From Microbacterium sp. MYb45 (GTDB lineage Bacteria; Actinomycetota; Actinomycetes; Actinomycetales; Microbacteriaceae), in NCBI RefSeq assembly GCF_002979655.1, contig NZ_PCPG01000001.1, forward strand, positions 806,001 through 870,000: a DNA stretch of 64,000 nucleotides, in the 5' to 3' direction. The number at the start of each line of letters is the position of its first letter. Position 1 is the stretch's first letter. This document shows, piece after piece, positions 34,982-43,888 of the stretch. The notes beneath the pieces are model-generated. The model ran no database searches and was not told the origin of the DNA. It saw only the letters and a program-made list of their open reading frames with translations. A program made the translations under genes and the position numbers.

Positions 34982-36217
34982 TCAGTGCCTCGCCGCGAGC
35001 TCGCTCCCGGATGCAGGCAGAACAGCCGCGCGGCGAGCCCGCGCGAGCATGAGGTACGACAGGCCGGCCAGCGCCGCCGAGACCGTCGTCACGATCCCGA
35101 GCGGCAGAATGCTCGACGCACCCGCGATGCCGACGAACGGTGCCGCGATGCCGCCGAACCCGAATCGCGCCACGCCCAGGAGCGACGAGGCCGTCCCCGC
35201 CGACTGCGGATACTCGCTGAGCGCGATGGTGGTCGCGGGCGGCGAGGCGATGGCCACTCCGCCGGCGAGTGTGAACAGCGCGGCGAGCACGGCCCACATC
35301 GGCAGCGGCGTCAGACCTGCCAGCAGCAGCCCGAGCGCGCCGGCCGCCGTGACGACGACTCCGACCGCGAGAGTGCCCCTCACGCTCCACCGTTCCGCCG
35401 CGCGACCGGCGAGGTAGCCGCACACCATGAACCCGGCGGAGTTCGCACCGAAGGCCGCGGCATACCCCTGCGGTGTGAGCCCGTAGACGTCCTGCAGTAC
35501 GAACGTCGCACCGGCGAGGTAGGCGAACAGGGCCGCATAGAGGAAGCCCTGATTCAGGACGACTCCCAGGAAGACCCGGTCGCTCAGCAGAGTACGGAAG
35601 TCGTGCAGCGCGTTGCGGAGGCCCCCTGAGCTGCGCTGCTCGACCGGCAGTGTCTCTCCGAAGAGGAGCACCGTCGCTGCCAGGATCGCGACGCCGGCGA
35701 TGTCGAGGAAGACGAACAGGCCCCGCCAATCGGTGAAAGCCGTGAGCACGCCACCGAGCAGTGGCCCGATGATCGCCGCCAACCCGCCGACGACCGTGAG
35801 GCGCCCGTAGAAGCGGATCAGCTGACCACCCGCGTACACGTCGCGTCCCGCGGCATTGGCGATGACGATGCCGACGCCGCCGGCAAGCCCTTGGACCAGG
35901 CGAGCGACGATCAGGAACTCGACCGTCGGGCTGAACGCACAGAGGAGCGATGTCACCGCGTACGCGACGATGCCGACCAGCAGGACGCGACGCCGCCCGA
36001 GCCGGTCCGACAGCGGTCCCGCCGTCAGCTGTCCGACCGCGAGTCCGATGAGGCACGCCGTGACCGTGAGCTGCGCGACGGAAGTCGCCGAGCCGAGGTC
36101 GCGAGTGAGCGCAGGAAGAGCCGGGAGGTAGAGGTCCATCGAGATCGGACCGAACACGGTCAGGACCAGAAGCAGTGCGGGCAGGAGCCGCCGAGAGAGC
36201 GCGACTGGTGGTGTCAT
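34982..36217 (-). CDS. MFS multidrug exporter, Bcr/CflA type (DHA1)
   Basis: The 411-aa protein has about 12 hydrophobic segments. The first loop and helix carry the Bcr signature SMDLYLPALPALTRDLG, and the loop between helices 2 and 3 has the MFS motif GPLSDRLGRRRVLL. Such proteins export drugs or small metabolites with protons. It diverges from an XRE regulator at 36405, across a 187-bp gap with a 17-bp inverted repeat, so it is probably controlled by that regulator. Confidence 0.92.
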   Translation of the reverse strand: MTPPVALSRRLLPALLLVLTVFGPISMDLYLPALPALTRDLGSATSVAQLTVTACLIGLAVGQLTAGPLSDRLGRRRVLLVGIVAYAVTSLLCAFSPTVEFLIVARLVQGLAGGVGIVIANAAGRDVYAGGQLIRFYGRLTVVGGLAAIIGPLLGGVLTAFTDWRGLFVFLDIAGVAILAATVLLFGETLPVEQRSSGGLRNALHDFRTLLSDRVFLGVVLNQGFLYAALFAYLAGATFVLQDVYGLTPQGYAAAFGANSAGFMVCGYLAGRAAERWSVRGTLAVGVVVTAAGALGLLLAGLTPLPMWAVLAALFTLAGGVAIASPPATTIALSEYPQSAGTASSLLGVARFGFGGIAAPFVGIAGASSILPLGIVTTVSAALAGLSYLMLARARRAAVLPASGSELAARH

Positions 36218-36273
36218 GGATTCCAGCGTCCACCGGTCCCCCGAAGGGCGGGAGTCCCGGACGAAGGGTGTAC

Positions 36274-36290
36274 CGACGGGGAACCCGTCG
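36274..36290. promoter_or_regulatory. Inverted repeat between MFS exporter and XRE regulator
   Basis: CGACGGG and CCCGTCG are separated by GAA. The symmetry and the central place in a divergent promoter region suggest an operator for the neighbouring regulator. GC-rich stems arise easily in this genome, so confidence is moderate. Confidence 0.42.
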
Positions 36291-36404
36291 TCACCGCGGG
36301 CGGACCGGCGGCCGGAGATCGCGAGGTCGCCGGACCACCCGTGACACCGAGAGGTGCCCTCTCAGGGCGTCCCTTCCCGCGCGCATCGGATCTACGCTGA
36401 CCTG

Positions 36405-37286
36405 ATGGACAATCGAGCACAGGTCCGGGAGTTCCTGATGACCCGGCGCGCCCGCGTGACCCCGGAGGCAGCCGGTCTCACCGCCGGGAGCAACCGGCGC
36501 GTCGACGGATTGCGTCGAAGTGAGGTCGCGCTCCTCGCCGGAGTCTCCGTCGAGTACTACTCCAAGCTCGAACGCGGTGCCATCGCCGGCGCTTCCTCCT
36601 CTGTCCTGGAGGCGGTGTCGCGCGCGCTCCAGCTCAACGACGCCGAGCATGCGCACCTGCTGGACCTCGCTCGCGCCGCAGACGGCATTCCCTCTTCCGG
36701 ACGCGCTCGACGCCGCACGGCGAAGGCGGGAGCTCCGCGACCCAGCCTGCAGTGGGCACTGGATTCCGTGACGGAGGCGGTGGCGTTCGTCCGCGACCAG
36801 CGGCAGAACCTCATCGCCACGAATGCGCTCGGCCGCGCCTTCTATTCACCGGTGATCGGCGACGGCGGGCGGGTCCCCAACCTGGCCCGATTCCAGTTCC
36901 TCGACCCCGCAGCGCGGGAGTTCTACCCCGACTGGGATCTCTTCGCCGAGATGTGCGTCGCCGTCATCCGCGCCGAGGCGGGCCGCGACCCGCACGACAA
37001 GGGCATCCAGGACCTCGTCGGTGAGCTCTCCACCCGCAGTGAGGCATTCCGCACGCTCTGGGCCGCGCACAACGTGCGCACCCACGGTTCGGGCATCAAG
37101 CGCTTCACTCATCCGGTCGTCGGCGAGTTGACCCTCGTCTACGAAGAGCTCGCGCTCACGGCCGAACCGGGCCAGGTGATGCTGATCTACAGCGCTGAGC
37201 CCGGCTCCCCCTCCGCCGAACGACTCCGACTCCTCGCTTCCTGGGGCGCGGACGCGACCGGGGCTACTCGAGCGGCACACGGATGA
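36405..37286 (+). CDS. XRE-family regulator with MmyB-like ligand-binding domain
   Basis: The 293-aa regulator has an N-terminal helix-turn-helix (about 5-80) with RRSEVALLAGVSVEYYSKLERG and a C-terminal MmyB-like domain (about 105-280, with LARFQFLDPAAREFYPDW). MmyB-like domains may bind fatty-acid-like ligands. ATG 36405 is preferred over an upstream ATG because the conserved DNA-binding region begins shortly after it. It diverges from the MFS exporter. Its 3' end overlaps the convergent sugar dehydrogenase gene by 23 bases. Confidence 0.92.
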   Translation: MDNRAQVREFLMTRRARVTPEAAGLTAGSNRRVDGLRRSEVALLAGVSVEYYSKLERGAIAGASSSVLEAVSRALQLNDAEHAHLLDLARAADGIPSSGRARRRTAKAGAPRPSLQWALDSVTEAVAFVRDQRQNLIATNALGRAFYSPVIGDGGRVPNLARFQFLDPAAREFYPDWDLFAEMCVAVIRAEAGRDPHDKGIQDLVGELSTRSEAFRTLWAAHNVRTHGSGIKRFTHPVVGELTLVYEELALTAEPGQVMLIYSAEPGSPSAERLRLLASWGADATGATRAAHG

Positions 37287-38349
37287 CGCGGTCGTCGCCG
37301 TCTCCGGGATCGCCCCGACCGTCGGTGTTGTTCGTGAGCACCCACAGCGCACCGTCGGGGGCGACCACGACATCACGAAGCCGTCCGTAGGCATCGGTGA
37401 AGTGCTCGGCGAACGACGAGAGATCGCCCAACGGCACCTCACGTAGCCGTTCACCCCGCAGATTCGCGATGAACACCGCGCCGTCCGCGATCGCCATGCC
37501 GCTCGGGCTGGCGGCATCCGGCGCCCACTGCTGGACGGGATCGATGAACTCCTCGCGATCCTCGATGCCCTCGACGACGGGCCATCCGTAGTTCCCGCCG
37601 GGTTCGATGACGTTCAGCTCGTCCCAGGTGTCCTGCCCGAATTCGCTCGCGTACAGCGTGCCGCCCTCGTCCCAGGCCAGCCCCTGGGGATTGCGGTGAC
37701 CGAGGCTGTAGACGAGCGACCCCTCGATGGGGTTGTCACTTGGGACTTCGCCGTCGGGGGTTATGCGGAGGATCTTGCCCGACAGTGACCCCGGATCCTG
37801 GGCACTCTCCCGGTCGCCCGCATCTCCCACCGTCACGTACAGCGTGCCGTCGGGGCCGAAGGCGATGCGACCGCCGTTGTGATTCGACGCGGCGGCCAGG
37901 CCGTTGAGGATCGTCTCCGGCGCACCGAGGCCGAGGGAGCCGGGTGCCCCGGTGAGGGGGAAGCGCTGCACGCGGTTCTCGTCCGCGCCGGTGGAGTACG
38001 CGTACAGATACCGCTCGTGCACGGCGATTCCGAGCAAGCCGCCTTCGCCACCCGGTTCGACGCCGTCGACCACCGCCACTTCGCGGACATCGCCGTCGTC
38101 CGACACCTCGACGATCCGGGCGCTGTCGCGTTCGCTGATCAGCGCCACCCCGTCGTGGAAGGCGATCGACCACGGCGCCGCCAGATTCTCGACGATCGTC
38201 GTCTCGGTTCCGGCGGAGACCGATCCCGAGGCGTCGGGAAGCCTCGAGGGCGACGGGGGTGCAGCCCTCGGTGCACACGCCGCAAGAGCGATCGACAGGG
38301 CCGACACGACGATCCACGCGATCGGGCCGCGCCGGGACCCGTCCACCAT
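37264..38349 (-). CDS. PQQ-dependent sugar dehydrogenase (sorbosone/glucose type) lipoprotein
   Basis: The 361-aa protein has a lipobox LAAC near residue 24, so it is an exported lipoprotein. The six-bladed propeller of soluble aldose dehydrogenases is recognisable: LAAPWSIAFHDG, GEGGLLGIAVHERYLY, HNGGRIAFGPDGTLYVTVGDAGD, GHRNPQGLAWD and GGNYGWPVVEG. It would oxidise aldose sugars with PQQ. No pqq genes lie in the window. The start at ATG 38349 places the signal peptide correctly. Confidence 0.9.
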   Translation of the reverse strand: MVDGSRRGPIAWIVVSALSIALAACAPRAAPPSPSRLPDASGSVSAGTETTIVENLAAPWSIAFHDGVALISERDSARIVEVSDDGDVREVAVVDGVEPGGEGGLLGIAVHERYLYAYSTGADENRVQRFPLTGAPGSLGLGAPETILNGLAAASNHNGGRIAFGPDGTLYVTVGDAGDRESAQDPGSLSGKILRITPDGEVPSDNPIEGSLVYSLGHRNPQGLAWDEGGTLYASEFGQDTWDELNVIEPGGNYGWPVVEGIEDREEFIDPVQQWAPDAASPSGMAIADGAVFIANLRGERLREVPLGDLSSFAEHFTDAYGRLRDVVVAPDGALWVLTNNTDGRGDPGDGDDRVIRVPLE

Positions 38350-38456
38350 CTCCGCTCCCCTCGCCGCACTGGTCGTCACGGTCGCCTTCGCCGGCAGACG
38401 CGAACTCCCGCTTCCTTCGAGACTAGGCGCGTGATCCACAACGCAGAAGAGGTCTT

Positions 38457-38476
38457 TATCTGACAACTGTCAGATA
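38457..38476. promoter_or_regulatory. TetR-type operator, 20-bp palindrome
   Basis: TATCTGACA and TGTCAGATA flank a two-base centre (AC). It ends ten bases before the TetR start at 38487, so it overlaps the promoter, as expected for autoregulation. The sugar dehydrogenase starts 108 bases away on the other strand and could also respond. Confidence 0.75.
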
Positions 38477-38486
38477 GACTGGGGGC

Positions 38487-39038
38487 ATGGATGCGAGGTC
38501 GCGACGTTCACGGGAGAGCCTCCGTCATGCGGTGCTCGAACTCGCCGGAGCGATGCCGGTCGCCGATGTCACCGTCTCCGCGATCTGTGCAGCGGCGGGT
38601 GTCACCAGAGACACCTTCTACCGGCACGCGGAGAGTCCGGTGCAGCTTCTCGCCGACGCGCTTTCCGCCGAGATCGACGCCGCCATGGAGATCCTGCCGC
38701 AGACCGATGCCATCGGCGATGGTGAACGAGCCCTCCTGGAGCACATCCGCCGACGGGCCTCGGTGTACCGCGGGGCGATGCAGCCCCTGCTGGCCGCCCC
38801 CGTCCGCAGCAACCTGGAGGCATCCATCCGTTCCGGTCTGCTGCTGTGGGCCGAGCTGCACTCGGAGATCGTTCCTCCCGTTTTCGCGGACGATCCGTCC
38901 GCGATGCGGATCGCCGTGGCGTACGCCGCAGCGGGCACTGTTGGCGCCATCGAGGAGTGGCTGCGGAGCGACGACGACGACATCGACCGCGCCGTGAGGC
39001 TGATCCTCGCGGCGTCACCGGAGTGGTGGCTGCGATGA
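38487..39038 (+). CDS. TetR-family repressor
   Basis: The 183-aa protein has an N-terminal helix-turn-helix (about 10-60) with VSAICAAAGVTRDTFYRHAESPVQLL and a helical C-terminal ligand domain. It is preceded by a perfect palindromic operator and followed after 25 bases by a dehydrogenase gene on the same strand, which is the likely regulated partner. The inducer is unknown. Confidence 0.93.
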   Translation: MDARSRRSRESLRHAVLELAGAMPVADVTVSAICAAAGVTRDTFYRHAESPVQLLADALSAEIDAAMEILPQTDAIGDGERALLEHIRRRASVYRGAMQPLLAAPVRSNLEASIRSGLLLWAELHSEIVPPVFADDPSAMRIAVAYAAAGTVGAIEEWLRSDDDDIDRAVRLILAASPEWWLR

Positions 39039-39063
39039 CGGCCACCGGACAAGGAGAGAACCA

Positions 39064-40113
39064 ATGAAGGCCGCACTGTTCCACGCCAAGGAAGATCTGC
39101 GCATCGAAGACGTCCCCGAGCCCACGCCCGGGCCCGGACAGGTCAAGCTGCGCAACGCGTATGCGGGGATCTGCGGGTCGGACCTCCACGTCTACTACTC
39201 CCCCGAGGCCGCCGGACTCGATCTCGACCACCCGCACCCCGTGACGGGTTCGACATTGCCCCAGATTCTCGGCCACGAGTTCTCCGGCACGGTCGTCGAG
39301 CTCGGCGAGGGCGTGACCGGCGTCGCGGTGGGCGACCGGGTGGCCGTCTGGCCCATCTACTACTGCGGCGAATGCCCCGCCTGCCGTCGCGGCATGTTCA
39401 ACGCCTGCCAGAAGATCGGCTTCCACGGGCTCAGCTCCGACGGTGGCGGCATGGCGGAGTTCACGACCGTCGACGCGACGAAGCTGCACGTACTGCCGGA
39501 GAACGTCGATCTGCGCATGGGCGCCCTCGTCGAGCCGATGTCGGTCGCGTGGCATGCGGTCTCCCGCAGTGGCGTCGAGTCGGGCGGTACCGCGCTCATC
39601 GCAGGCGCCGGACCGATCGGCATCGGCGTGTGGTTCGCCCTGCGGGCCCGCGGCGTCGAGCGTGTGCTCGTCTCGGAGCCCAGTGCGGAGCGTCGCGCCA
39701 TCATCGCAGCCCTCGGCGCCACCGTGGTCGACCCGGTGAACGAGGATCTCGCCGCCGCCGTCGCCTCCCTGACCGACGGCGAAGGCGTCGACGTCGCCTT
39801 CGACGCGGCGGGAGTGGGCGCAGCCATCAGTTCGTCGCTGGCCAACTTGGTCCCCGGCGGCCGCGTCGTGGTGGTCGCCATCCACGAGCGCACGATGGAC
39901 TTCCTCCCCACGCAGCTGGTGATGGCCGAGACCGAGATCGCCGGCGCGCTCGCGTATCTTCCCGAGGACTTCGACGCCGTGATCGAGGCCATGTCCCGTG
40001 GGGTCTACGACACGACCGGCTGGGTGCAGGAGACCCCACTCGAGAACGTCGTCGACGCGATCCACGCGCTGCGCGGCGGTGCCGGGGCGAAGATCCTCGT
40101 GCACGCCGGCTGA
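39064..40113 (+). CDS. Zinc-dependent 2,3-butanediol dehydrogenase-like enzyme
   Basis: The 349-aa medium-chain dehydrogenase has catalytic zinc ligands in GICGSDLH and GHEFSG, structural cysteines in CGECPACRRGMFNAC, and the NAD-binding motif AGAGPIGIGV. The PEAAGLDLDHPHPVTG insert is typical of (R,R)-butanediol dehydrogenases, which interconvert acetoin and 2,3-butanediol. It is preceded by AAGGAGAG and probably co-transcribed with the TetR gene. Related polyol or threonine substrates cannot be excluded. Confidence 0.9.
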   Translation: MKAALFHAKEDLRIEDVPEPTPGPGQVKLRNAYAGICGSDLHVYYSPEAAGLDLDHPHPVTGSTLPQILGHEFSGTVVELGEGVTGVAVGDRVAVWPIYYCGECPACRRGMFNACQKIGFHGLSSDGGGMAEFTTVDATKLHVLPENVDLRMGALVEPMSVAWHAVSRSGVESGGTALIAGAGPIGIGVWFALRARGVERVLVSEPSAERRAIIAALGATVVDPVNEDLAAAVASLTDGEGVDVAFDAAGVGAAISSSLANLVPGGRVVVVAIHERTMDFLPTQLVMAETEIAGALAYLPEDFDAVIEAMSRGVYDTTGWVQETPLENVVDAIHALRGGAGAKILVHAG

Positions 40114-40153
40114 GGCCGGGTCGGGTGTCGGAGGGCGCGCGTAGCCTGCTTCC

Positions 40154-40594
40154 GTGCCGACGAAACGAGCCCTTCCGAGCCCCTGTGCGCTCTGCGGCAG
40201 CATGCAGGGAGTGCGGATCGACGGCGCCTGGTGCTGCGCCGATTGCGGATGGCGCTACGGCGATTCCCCCGACACCGACCTCCCTCTCCCCCGCGTCGAC
40301 GTCGTGTACTACATCCGCTACGACGAGCGAGTGAAGATCGGCACCAGCAGACGCCCGCGGCAGCGCCTCGCGAGCATCCGACACCAGGAGCTGCTCGCAT
40401 TCGAACGCGGCGACCGCTCCGTCGAGCAGCAGCGCCACCGCGAGTTCGCCGCGGTACGCGAGGGCGGTGAGTGGTTCACCCTCACTGCGGAGTTACGGGC
40501 GCATGTCGCCGCGCTCCGACGCGAGGGCGACCCGTGGACGCTCTATGCGCGCTGGCTGAGCCGCGCACTGCAGGGCACCGACGAGCTCCCGTAG
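40154..40594 (+). CDS. GIY-YIG nuclease-domain protein with zinc-ribbon N-terminus
   Basis: The 146-aa protein begins at GTG 40154. It has two CxxC pairs (CALC and CADC within the first 40 residues) and then a GIY-YIG core of the T5orf172/MUG113 kind: VYYIRYDERVKIGTSRRPRQRL, with Glu in GGEWF as probable metal ligand. It could cut or nick DNA. It stands alone between a dehydrogenase and a terminator. The biological target is unknown. Confidence 0.88.
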   Translation: MPTKRALPSPCALCGSMQGVRIDGAWCCADCGWRYGDSPDTDLPLPRVDVVYYIRYDERVKIGTSRRPRQRLASIRHQELLAFERGDRSVEQQRHREFAAVREGGEWFTLTAELRAHVAALRREGDPWTLYARWLSRALQGTDELP

Positions 40595-40605
40595 GCACGC
40601 ATGAC

Positions 40606-40647
40606 GATGCCGGGCGACTGCTTCGGGAAGTCCAGTCGCCCGGCATC
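40606..40647. terminator. Bidirectional terminator between GIY-YIG and SPW genes
   Basis: A perfect 15-bp stem pairs 40606-40620 (GATGCCGGGCGACTG) with 40633-40647 around a 12-base loop. It lies between convergent genes and 11 bases after the GIY-YIG stop, so it can serve both. Confidence 0.85.
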
Positions 40648-40662
40648 GCGTCCGGGTGTCGC

Positions 40663-41049
40663 TCAGGCGGTGGCGACGCGTCCTCGCGTGGTCGCCGGCT
40701 GCGGCTGGGAGAAGATCACGACGAGGATCACCGCGGCGCCCACGACGACGTGCGGGAGCCAGACGTTGAGGGCCTCGCCCGCGAAGCCGAAGATCCACGG
40801 CGACAGCGCGAGGAACAGGCTCGCGACGATATCGAACACGAGGTGGACCGGCATCGGGATGAAACCGAAGGGGCCCCATTCATACTTCGTGAACAGGCTG
40901 TACACGATCAGCCCGACGCCGAGGACGATGGGGATGATGACCGCCGCTCCGCCCACGCTCGCGAAGCCGAACAGCCAGGGCGCGGCGATCAATGCGATGC
41001 CGACGATGTAGTCGAGGGCTCCGTGGACCTTGGTGGGGATGAAACGCAT
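40663..41049 (-). CDS. SPW-repeat small membrane protein
   Basis: The 128-aa protein has four hydrophobic segments with two internal repeats: HGALDYIVGIALIAAPWLFGFA and HLVFDIVASLFLALSPWIFGFA share the D-x-x-x-x-x-x-L-x-x-x-PW-x-FGFA pattern of SPW proteins. The family is of unknown function and often stress-linked. Its start ATG at 41049 follows AAGGAGGAAT. Confidence 0.85.
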   Translation of the reverse strand: MRFIPTKVHGALDYIVGIALIAAPWLFGFASVGGAAVIIPIVLGVGLIVYSLFTKYEWGPFGFIPMPVHLVFDIVASLFLALSPWIFGFAGEALNVWLPHVVVGAAVILVVIFSQPQPATTRGRVATA

Positions 41050-41239
41050 GATTCCTCCTTGTATGTCGCCGCTGGATGCGACTCACCACTGGTTCGGCAC
41101 CCGCACCGGATCGGATTGGCTTGCCCCAGGCCGTCGGTGACGGATTGTGACGGCGCCGAGATATCGGCCATCGCGGGAATCGATAGATTCAGGAGCATGT
41201 GCTTCCCGTGCACATCACCCGACCTCCTGGAGCAAGATC

Positions 41240-42298
41240 ATGACTTCTCGTCGCCGCGCCCTCGCGGGCAGCGCTCTCGTCCTCGCCAGCGCACTCCTGG
41301 TGACCGCCTGCAGCTCGTCCGGATCGGGTGAAGCGACCGAGACTGCCGCGGACGCCCCCAAGATCACGTTCCTCTACTCGCCGTACGCGGATTACGCGCC
41401 CTTCTTCCTCGCAGAGGAGAACGGGTACTTCGAAGACGCCGGTCTCGACGTCGAGCTGGTCGCGAAGGGCGGCAGCTCGGGTGAGACGTACCAGCAGGTC
41501 AGCACCGGCAACATCACCGCCGGCGGCGCGACCTGGGGTGCCGGTCTGTTCAACGCCACCAAGGCCGGTGCGTCGCTGTCGGTGATCGCCAGCGTGTCCC
41601 GCATCCCCGAGTCCGGCGCGAACCCGTCGCCGCTGATCGCTTCCGACGCCTCGGATGTGCAAGACGCCGCCGACCTGAAGGGCAAGAAGATCGGAATCCC
41701 CGGCGACGGCGGATTCGGCATCTACTCCGTCGCGCTCGCACTCGAGTCCGCCGGCCTGAGCGTCGACGACGTGGAGCTCGTGAACCTCAGCCCCGGCGAC
41801 ATCCCCGCCGCCCTCGCGAACGGTTCGGTGGATGCGAGCTGGTCGATCGAGCCGATCTCGTCCGCCGTCATCGCGCAGGGCATCGCGCACGAGCTGCTGC
41901 CCATCGACTACCAAGCGGGCGTCGAGCTGGGCGCGATGGTCTTCAACACCGAGTACGTCGAGAAGCACCCCGCCGCGGTCACCGCGTTCACCGCGGCCTA
42001 CCTCAAGGCGGTCAACGAGCTCGAGGACGGCGGCTGGGACGACCCCGCCACGCAGGAGATCATCGCCGAGTACACCGATCTGCCGGTCGAGACGCTGACC
42101 GCCATCGCGCTCACCACGCAGGACCCGAGCGGCGCCATCGACTGGGAGGACGTCGCCCGGCAGGAGCAGTTCTTCCGCGACCGTGATGCGCTCGAGTTCG
42201 ACGGCGACTCCGGCATCGAGGACATCTACCGCGCAGACATCCTGAAGGACGCGATCGCCCTGCAGGAGAGCGGCGACCTCGCCTCGTCGAAGAAATGA
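41240..42298 (+). CDS. ABC transporter substrate-binding lipoprotein, NMT1/SsuA type
   Basis: The 352-aa protein has a signal with lipobox VTAC (about residue 23) and a periplasmic-binding fold with YSPYADYAPFFLAEENGYF, the typical NMT1/SsuA start, and DLKGKKIGIPGDGGFG. It would capture a substrate outside the cell for the ABC genes that follow. The ATG at 41240 follows a GGAG. The stop overlaps the ATPase start by four bases. Candidate substrates are sulfonates, nitrate, pyrimidines or aromatic acids; sequence alone does not decide. Confidence 0.92.
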   Translation: MTSRRRALAGSALVLASALLVTACSSSGSGEATETAADAPKITFLYSPYADYAPFFLAEENGYFEDAGLDVELVAKGGSSGETYQQVSTGNITAGGATWGAGLFNATKAGASLSVIASVSRIPESGANPSPLIASDASDVQDAADLKGKKIGIPGDGGFGIYSVALALESAGLSVDDVELVNLSPGDIPAALANGSVDASWSIEPISSAVIAQGIAHELLPIDYQAGVELGAMVFNTEYVEKHPAAVTAFTAAYLKAVNELEDGGWDDPATQEIIAEYTDLPVETLTAIALTTQDPSGAIDWEDVARQEQFFRDRDALEFDGDSGIEDIYRADILKDAIALQESGDLASSKK

Positions 42299-43059
42299 GC
42301 GGCCTCCGCGTCCAGGGGCTCTGGAAGGCCTACGCGAACGCCGACCGCAAGGACGAGCTTCTCGTCGCCCTCCAGGACATCGACCTGGAGATCGCCGACA
42401 ACGAGTTCGTCTGTGTGCTGGGCCCGTCCGGTTGCGGGAAGAGCACTCTGCTCAGGCTCGCGGCGGGCCTCGAGAAGCCGAGTCTCGGCACGATCGAGAC
42501 CTCGAGCCGTCCGTCGGTGGTGTTCCAGGAGCACGGTGTGTTCCCCTGGCTGACCGTCGCCCAGAACATCGGGTACCCGCTCAAACTGCGCGGTCTCTCT
42601 CGTGTGCAGCGCACCGAGCGGGTCGATCAGCTGCTCGACCTCGTCGGGCTCTCCGAGTTCGGCGGGTTCTACCCGGCGCAGATCTCCGGTGGGATGCGCC
42701 AGCGCACCTCGGTGGCCCGCGCGCTCGCTGATGACGGCGACCTGCTGCTCATGGACGAACCCTTCGGAGCACTCGACGAGCAGACCAGGGTCACGCTGCA
42801 GCAGGAGCTGCTGCAGATCTGGGAGCGCACGTCGAAGTCCGTGATGTTCATCACCCACAGCGTCGACGAGGCGCTGATGCTCGCCGACCGCGTCGTCGTG
42901 ATGTCTCATCGCCCCGGACGCATCATCGACGACATCGAGGTGCCGTTCGGTCGGCCGCGTGACATCGCCGGTCTTCGGCGCGACCCTCGCTACGGTGAGA
43001 TCACGGCGCGGCTGTGGTCACTGCTGGAGAACTCGACGGAACAGGAGCTGGCGTCATGA
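42295..43059 (+). CDS. ABC transporter ATPase, SsuB/TauB type
   Basis: The 254-aa nucleotide-binding subunit has Walker A GPSGCGKST, Q-loop VVFQEHGVFPWLTV, signature ISGGMRQR, Walker B LLLMDEPFGALDEQT and the switch His in FITHSVDEA. It is coupled to the binding-protein gene (ATGA) and to the permease gene downstream. Confidence 0.96.
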   Translation: MSGLRVQGLWKAYANADRKDELLVALQDIDLEIADNEFVCVLGPSGCGKSTLLRLAAGLEKPSLGTIETSSRPSVVFQEHGVFPWLTVAQNIGYPLKLRGLSRVQRTERVDQLLDLVGLSEFGGFYPAQISGGMRQRTSVARALADDGDLLLMDEPFGALDEQTRVTLQQELLQIWERTSKSVMFITHSVDEALMLADRVVVMSHRPGRIIDDIEVPFGRPRDIAGLRRDPRYGEITARLWSLLENSTEQELAS

Positions 43060-43871
43060 CGACCATCGCCGACCCGAAGATCGAGGCGCAGCTGAAGGAG
43101 GCCGTTCAGGCCGAACGCGGATCCGCGTGGGTGCGCAGGCTCGGCCCGTACACACCGCTGCTGATCCTCCTCGTCTGGGAGATCGCGAGCCGCACCGGGC
43201 TCCTCGATTCGCGCTTCTTCCCCGCGCCGACCTCCATCATCGAGACGTTCTTCGAGCTGCTGGCCTCGGGAGTCCTGCTGGAGAACATCGGGATCACGCT
43301 GTCGCGCATCGCCGTGGGCTTCGTGCTGGGCGCGGTGCCCGGCATCATCCTCGGCATCCTGCTGGGTTCGGTGCGCACGCTGCGGTTGCTCCTCGATCCG
43401 ATCTTCTCGGCCCTGCTGCCGGTGCCCAAGGTCGCGATCTTCCCGCTGCTGCTGCTGATCTTCGGCCTCGGCGAGACGAGCAAGTACGTGATCGTCGCGA
43501 TCGGCGTGTTCTTCTATCTGCTCTTCAACACGCTGGGTGGAGTCATGCAGACGCCGCCGCTGCTGAACGACGTCGCCAACGCCAACGGCGCGACGCGGCT
43601 GCAGCGGTGGATGACCGTCTCGTTCCCCTATGCACTGCCGTCGATCTTCACCGGCATCAAACTCGCCACGGGTGGAGCTTTCGTGATCATCGCGGCTTCA
43701 GAGTTCGTCGGTGCGAACAGCGGGCTGGGTTACATGATCTGGAGTTCGTGGGGGACGTTCGCCGTGTCGAAGATGTATGTCGGCATCGTCACGATCTCCG
43801 TGCTCGGCTACGGAGCGACCGCGCTCTGGGCTCTGCTCGAGCGGCGCGTCGTGCCGTGGGTCAAGTACTGA
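43056..43871 (+). CDS. ABC transporter permease, SsuC/TauC type
   Basis: The 271-aa inner-membrane subunit has six hydrophobic segments and the EAA-like loop ANGATRLQRWMTVSFPYALPSIFTGIKLA that contacts the ATPase (core residues A-x3-G-x9-P). The start at ATG 43056 overlaps the ATPase stop. It completes a three-gene importer at the head of the cluster. Confidence 0.94.
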   Translation: MTTIADPKIEAQLKEAVQAERGSAWVRRLGPYTPLLILLVWEIASRTGLLDSRFFPAPTSIIETFFELLASGVLLENIGITLSRIAVGFVLGAVPGIILGILLGSVRTLRLLLDPIFSALLPVPKVAIFPLLLLIFGLGETSKYVIVAIGVFFYLLFNTLGGVMQTPPLLNDVANANGATRLQRWMTVSFPYALPSIFTGIKLATGGAFVIIAASEFVGANSGLGYMIWSSWGTFAVSKMYVGIVTISVLGYGATALWALLERRVVPWVKY

Positions 43872-43888
43872 ACGGCGGGACGTACACG

